In this document: positions 56,101-62,100 of the stretch, piece by piece
Layout of the letters: every line of letters begins with the position of its first letter
How positions within the stretch are numbered: the first letter of the stretch is position 1
From: JAVJST01 sp965229715
GTDB lineage: Bacteria > Pseudomonadota > Alphaproteobacteria > Rhodospirillales > Casp-alpha2
Reading direction: 5' to 3'
DNA length: 64,000 nt
Assembly (NCBI GenBank): GCA_965229715.1
Contig: CBDDJL010000004.1
Location: 496,001-560,000, forward strand
The notes under the pieces: model-generated
Told to the model about the DNA's origin: nothing
The model's database searches: none
What the model saw: the letters and a program-made list of their open reading frames with translations, nothing else
Made by a program: the position numbers and the translations under genes

Positions 56101-59100
56101 ACCAACGGGCCGACATTCGCGTCATCGTTGATGGCATCGATCAACTTGTCGCGAACGGCCGCGAGATCGTCGCCCTCGGCAACCGTAACCCGAACCGTGT
56201 TGCCGTTGACGGAGACGCTGAAGCGGTCGCCCGCTTCGACCGTACCGGAAACGACGATAGAAATCGGAATCGAGGCAAGCGCTGCCTTGGCCGCCGCGGC
56301 GTCGGCGGCCGCATTGACCGCCGCCGTCGATGCCTGGGACGCAAAGCCCTCGGCCGTCGTCGCGAGAGCCTGAATCTCCGCCGAAGTGGTTTCGCCGTTT
56401 ATCGAAACGTTGTTGGCACTCTGCGCCTGGGTCTCCGCGATGACCCGATCCGCCGTTGCACCGGCAAGAGCGGTCTCGGCGGCATCCCGGCCCGCCTCCG
56501 CTTCAGAAACGCTAACGGAGTTCGCCGCAACAAGGGCATTCGCGGCCGCCACGGCTGCTTTTGCGCTGGCGGCATCTGCCGTGGCCAAAAAATCGTTGGC
56601 GTCGGAGAGCGCTTCGGACGCTTCCGTCGCGGCATTTTGCGCCCGGGTGTTCGCCTGTTGCAGCGCCTGGAACGTTTCCGGATCGATGGTGTTCAAATTG
56701 TTCGACGAGAACGCATCGAGTGCCGCCTGCGCGCGCGCGGCTTCGATATCCGCACTGTCCTTTGCAGTTTGCGCGGCGTCCCGGCTGACCAGGGCTGCGG
56801 CTGCGGCATCCGCTGCTTCCTGCGCTGCCGCCTGGGCCGCGGTCGAGGCCTCGACCGCCGCGCTTGCATCGCTCGCCCGAGCCTTGGCGGCTTCGAATGC
56901 CGCGCTTGCCTCGGCTTCCGCGGCCAATGCGCGCTGTCCGGCCGCGGTTGCATCGGCCTTCGCGGCGTTCAGCGCCTCGGTCGCCGCCGTCACAAGGCGG
57001 GCTTCAAGGTCGGCTCCACCGGCAATTGCGGCGCTGACCACCTGGGCTTGAGCCGACGCCTCCGTGGCGCTCGCCGTCGATGATGCGATCGCCTGCTTGA
57101 TCGAGGTCAGCACCGCGCTCAGCGAGTCGACCACCGCATTTTGGGCGAGGTTCGCGGCATCCTGCGCTGCTTCCAGCGAATCGGCAGCATTCACGCCCGC
57201 CTGAAGATCATCGATAGCCGCCGCTTCCTGTGCCTTGGCGAGGATCGCGGCGATGTCCTGATCGATATCGTTCGTCGTCGCCAAAGAGAAGAACGTCAGC
57301 AGGCCGTCGAACGCCGCCTGCGCCGCATTGGCAGCATCGCCGGCGTCGGTGGCGGCCTGATCGGCGACCGATTGATCCGCGGCATTCGCGTCGGCGACTG
57401 CCGTCGCCGCTTCGTCCGATGCGGTCTGCGCAGCGGTTTCGGCAGTATCCGCTGCCGACTGCGCTGTATCGTCGGCACTCGCGATTTCGAGGGAAATGGA
57501 CTCAAGCGCGAGATCGGCCGAAGCCTGTGCCGATCCCTGAGCCGCGATTTCAAACGCCACTGCGAAGCCCAATGCCTCAGCGGCTTCCGCCGCCTGTTGC
57601 GCCGCCGCATTCGCCGCATTGGCGGCCGACGTGGCTTCCTGTTGCGCCAGAGTCAGCGCATCCTGCGCCGCATCGAAAGCATCCTGGGCATCCGCCTCCG
57701 CAGCTTGTGCGTCAGCAAGCGCCTGCTCGGCTTGCGTGATGGCTGAGTCCCAGACCAGTTCAATCGCCGAATCGTTACCATCGTCGCCATCGTCGGCCGC
57801 CTGCCGGCGACCCTGGACCGTTGCCAGCGAATTCTGACGCGACGTCACGGCGGCCTGCGCCGCCGCCAACGAAACGGCGGGATCGACGACGGCCGCTTGG
57901 GCGGTGTCGACCGCATCCGCAGCCGTCGCGGCGGCGGCGGCAGCAGCGGCGGCGGCAGCCGCCGCACTGGCCGATGTCTGCTCGGCGGCGACGCGCGCGA
58001 CCGATGCCGTTCCATCGACCCAGTCTTCGACAGCTTCCGCCGCGTTCGCCGCGACCGTGCTCGCCGCCGACGCCGAACCCGCGCTCGACGCCGCTTCGGT
58101 TGCGGCATTGGCCGCCCGTTGCGCCTGTAGAAGCGCGTCGCGACCGTTGCCGAGGGCGGCGTTCGACGCCGCCTGTGATAATGCCAGCGCCTCGTCGGCC
58201 GCCGTCGACGCCCGTTGCGCCGCGGTCGCCGCGAGATCAGCATTGACGTTGCGCGCCGCCGCCTCGGCATCCGCTGCCGCCTGCAAGGCTTCCAGCACCT
58301 TGGCTTCGGCCTGATCTGCGAAGTCCGTTGCCTGGCGCAGCGCCTCGGCACGATCTAACGCACGCTGCGCTGCCGCCGCATCGGCCTGCTCCTGAGCCTG
58401 TTGCGCCGCATCGGCCGCTGCCTGGGTTGCCGCCGCGGCGGCATCGGCGGCGAACTCGGCGGCATCGATCCGGGCATCGGCGAGAAGCTTGGCGCCGTTG
58501 GCATCGCTTTCCGATGCCTCTGCGTTAATGACGGCCTGGTCGGCGCCACTATCGCCCCGTGCGGCGCTGGCCTCGGCATTCTTCGCGCGCTCCGCCTCGG
58601 CAGCGGCGGCGGCGCCGAGGCCGGTCGCTGCCGTCGTCGCATCGTCGGCAGCCGACTCGGCCGCCAGACGGGCGGTCTCTGCCGCCGCCGCCGCCGATAC
58701 TGCGGTTACGCGAGCTTGCGTCGCCGCATTGCTAGCAGCGCTGACGATGGTCTGAAGACTTGTGACCTGCTCATCGCCGAAGGAGACACCATCCGCCAGT
58801 AGCTGCGCGATCTGGGCTTCGTTTGTCTCCGCAATCAGTTCTTGCGCGCGAGCTTCGGCGGCAGCCGCATTTGCGGTACCGCGCAGTCCGGCGAGTGCCG
58901 TTGACTCGTTGATCTCCGCAACAATGGCGTCACGGATGCCGCTGAGGCCGTTCTCCTGACCCGTAACCGTGTAGCTGATGGACTGGTCGCTGAAGTTCCG
59001 GACAATCGTCCTGGCGACCATGAAGTTGTCGGCAACATTGTCGGAACCGCCACCGGCCGTCGCTGTGACGGATGTTGTAAAGCCCGTGCCAGCCGTATCA

Positions 59101-62100
59101 GCCTCGATGACGAGTTCCCCGCTGCCGGAACCGGCGCTCGCTGTCACAACACTCGACAGCGTGCCGTTCAGGTTGATGGCCGAGAGTAGTGCATCGCGCA
59201 CCGCACCGATGCCCGATTCTGTTCCAGTCGTCGCAACGGTAACGGTCGTTCCATTAATTGTGATCGCGTACGCGTCACCGGATTCCGGCGTACCGCGAAG
59301 GCTGATCGCATCGACCTGTTTGCCCGCCACCGCTACATTGTAGGTCGTTCCGGCCGCTGGCGTTCCCGAAAGACGGAGACTGCTGATCTGCGCTGTGTCG
59401 TCGGTGGCCAGCGTGCTGACGGATGCACTCGCTGTCGCGCCGCCCGTTGCGCTGATACTGACGTCAAGTTCGGTGCCGGCAAGATTCGAGGCAACGCTAA
59501 TGCGTCCACCGGTCGCACCGGCTGTCGCCGTGACAACGCCATTCGCCAACAAGTGCTGATCGAACGCCAGGATGGCATCGGTATTGGCATTGGTAATGGC
59601 GCCCAATTCATCCGTGATGTCGTTGATGCGGGCTTCCAACGCCTGCTGCGCCGCAAGAGCCGCCGCTGCGTCAGCAGCGTTCTGCGCGGTTTCCTGGTTC
59701 TGATTGGTGACCAGATTTTGATTGAACAGGTTCTGGGCTTCCGTGGCATCCTGCGGCGTTGGATTGATGATGTCGGCGAGATCGGACGCCGCCCAAGCGG
59801 TGTCGCCCGCCGCCGCCGCCGATGCAGCAGCAGCCGCCGCCGCTGTTGCCGCCGCGTTTGCCTTGGCGACCAGCGCGTTCTGTGCCGCAATTGCGTCGGC
59901 GTCATTGCTGAGAAACGTGCTGTTTGCCGCCTGGACCGCTGCCTGCGCCGCCGCAGCAGCAGCGTCCGAGGCTGCCTGCGCCGCCTGTTCGGCACCGGAT
60001 GCGCTCTGCACGGCGATCGTGTTGGCGATGGTCGTTGAACCGTTGTCGGAGGAGACCGTCAGCGTGAACTCGCCCGGTCTGTCGATATCCCTAACTTTCA
60101 GAACGCCATCCTGGCCAACCGTAAACTCGGCGTTGGCCTCGACCAACGCACTGAGCGTGCCGTCCCCATTGATGAAACTGACCAGCGCCGCTTCGAGTTC
60201 ACCCAACGTCGTGACACCCGATGCAACGGTGTAAACAGACGACTGCCCGCCGACGTCGATGGTGATCTGATCGCCGACGGCGAACGGACCGCCGAACTCG
60301 AGGCGGTTTTCCTGTGCCGCGCCGCCGGCCTGAATGGCCGCGGCCTCGGCATCAAATTTATTCGGTGTGGCGGTAACACCGTTGTCGTCGGGCTGACCGG
60401 CATTCTGTGCCGCAATATCGCGCGCCGCCGCCGCTGCGTCCGCCGCCGCCGCCGCTTCGGCCGCCTTGGCAACGGCGAGATTGACCTGCCCCTCGAGGTC
60501 GAGAAGCGCCTGTGCCTCGGACGCCGCCTGTGCGATCAGCACAAATGCCTCGGCCAGCGCCAGATCCGATTGCCCATCCGCCAGATCGCGGGACGCCTGC
60601 AACGCATCGACGACGACCTGTTCGAATGCGGTTACGGCAGCATCGAAATCGCTTTGACCAGTTGCAACGTCGGCCGCTGCATCGATACGCGCCTGGGTCG
60701 CCGTGGCGAGTTCAGACTGCGCGCTGGTTAGGGTCGTGCGAAACAGATTTTCGACGCTGTCGCGGAATGTAACCTCGGCATCCAAATTTTGCAGGTACTG
60801 GCCGGCAAGAACCGCCTGCGCCTGCAGGACCTGATCCGTCGGCGCGGCGTCGGAAGATGCCTGGATCGCCGCATCCGCCTGCAATCCGCCAAATGCCGAA
60901 ATCTCCGACAGCCCGGTAACAACGGCCTGCCCGGACGTCTTCGTCACGGTTACCGTGACCGTCTGTAGCACGAACTCGCCGTTCGACGCACCACCGCCGA
61001 GCAGATTGGCCAGTTCGAGATCGAGCGCGCCGTCGAGGTAACGGGTCAGCGCCGTCGATTGATCGACACCGAGCACGGTGACCTGGATTGTGTCGGTCAG
61101 GCTTTCGCCCTCGGCCAGCGCATTGAAGGCGGCAGTATCGACCGTATAGGCAACGGTTCCGTCGGCAGCAGCCGTGGCGGTGCCGTTCGTGCCGTCGCTG
61201 GCGCCGCGCGCCAGCGCCTGGGCAACCTGCAGGTCGGCGAATGATTCGTCGAACAGCGCCTGTGCCTGACCGACCGAATCGGTCCACGCGGCCTCGACCG
61301 CTTCGGCTTGTGCTTCAGTTCGCAGGAAGCCGATCAGCGTGGCCCGCGCCGTATCGACGGCGGCAACCGCCGTATCGGCGGCAGCATTGGCGTCGGCGGC
61401 GGACTTGATCAATCCCGAACTGCTGTCGCCGAGCGCCGTCGCGGCATCGGTCACGGCCTGCGCCGCGCTGCCATCGCGGAACTGATTGGCCGCGTCGATC
61501 AGCTCGGTGACTGAATCGATTCCCTGATTGGCAAGGTCGGTTGCGAGCTTGGTGTCCTGGAGTTTCTGATTGAACGCCTGAAATTTCGAAAAGACGTTGG
61601 GCGGCGGCGGATTGGCAAGTTCGAAATCGAGTTGCGCCTCATTGACTTCATCGCGGCGCGCCAGTGCATTGTTCGCAAACGTCGCGGCAGCCGCGGATTT
61701 CTGCAATGCCGTATCAGGATCGGATTCGATGATCGCTTCATAGGCGGACGTTGCCGAATCGGCCGCCGCATCGACGGCGTTGACGGTCGTCGTCAGCGTC
61801 GAGGAAATCGCCGACTGCAAGGCGGAGTCGGCGCTCGCCAGCGCCTCGTTCAGGACAAACAACACACCGCCAATCAGATTGTTGCTGCCGTCGAATTCGG
61901 CGATGGAATCAAGAATGGTCTGCAGGTCCTCGAACCGGACCGTCAATCCATCGGCGATCAATTCAGCATTGATCAGACCCGCCTCAACGGAACGGACCTC
62001 GGCCCGCGCCGCAGCGAGCTTGTTACCGGCCGAGGCGTTCGCCGCAGCAGTGGCGGCCGCAGCCGCAATTTTGGGAGCGGCATCGATCGCCGCATCGACG

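Noticed and set aside
54243..57083. Plus-strand open frame of 946 codons opposite the alanine-rich stalk
   Set aside because: Produced by GCx-rich codons read backwards; Arg/Gly/Asp-rich with no recognisable fold or ribosome site.
57900..57970. Possible low-complexity sequencing artefact at the alanine run
   Set aside because: The reading frame continues intact on both sides for many kilobases and the run uses mixed GCx codons, so a real polyalanine stretch is more likely.
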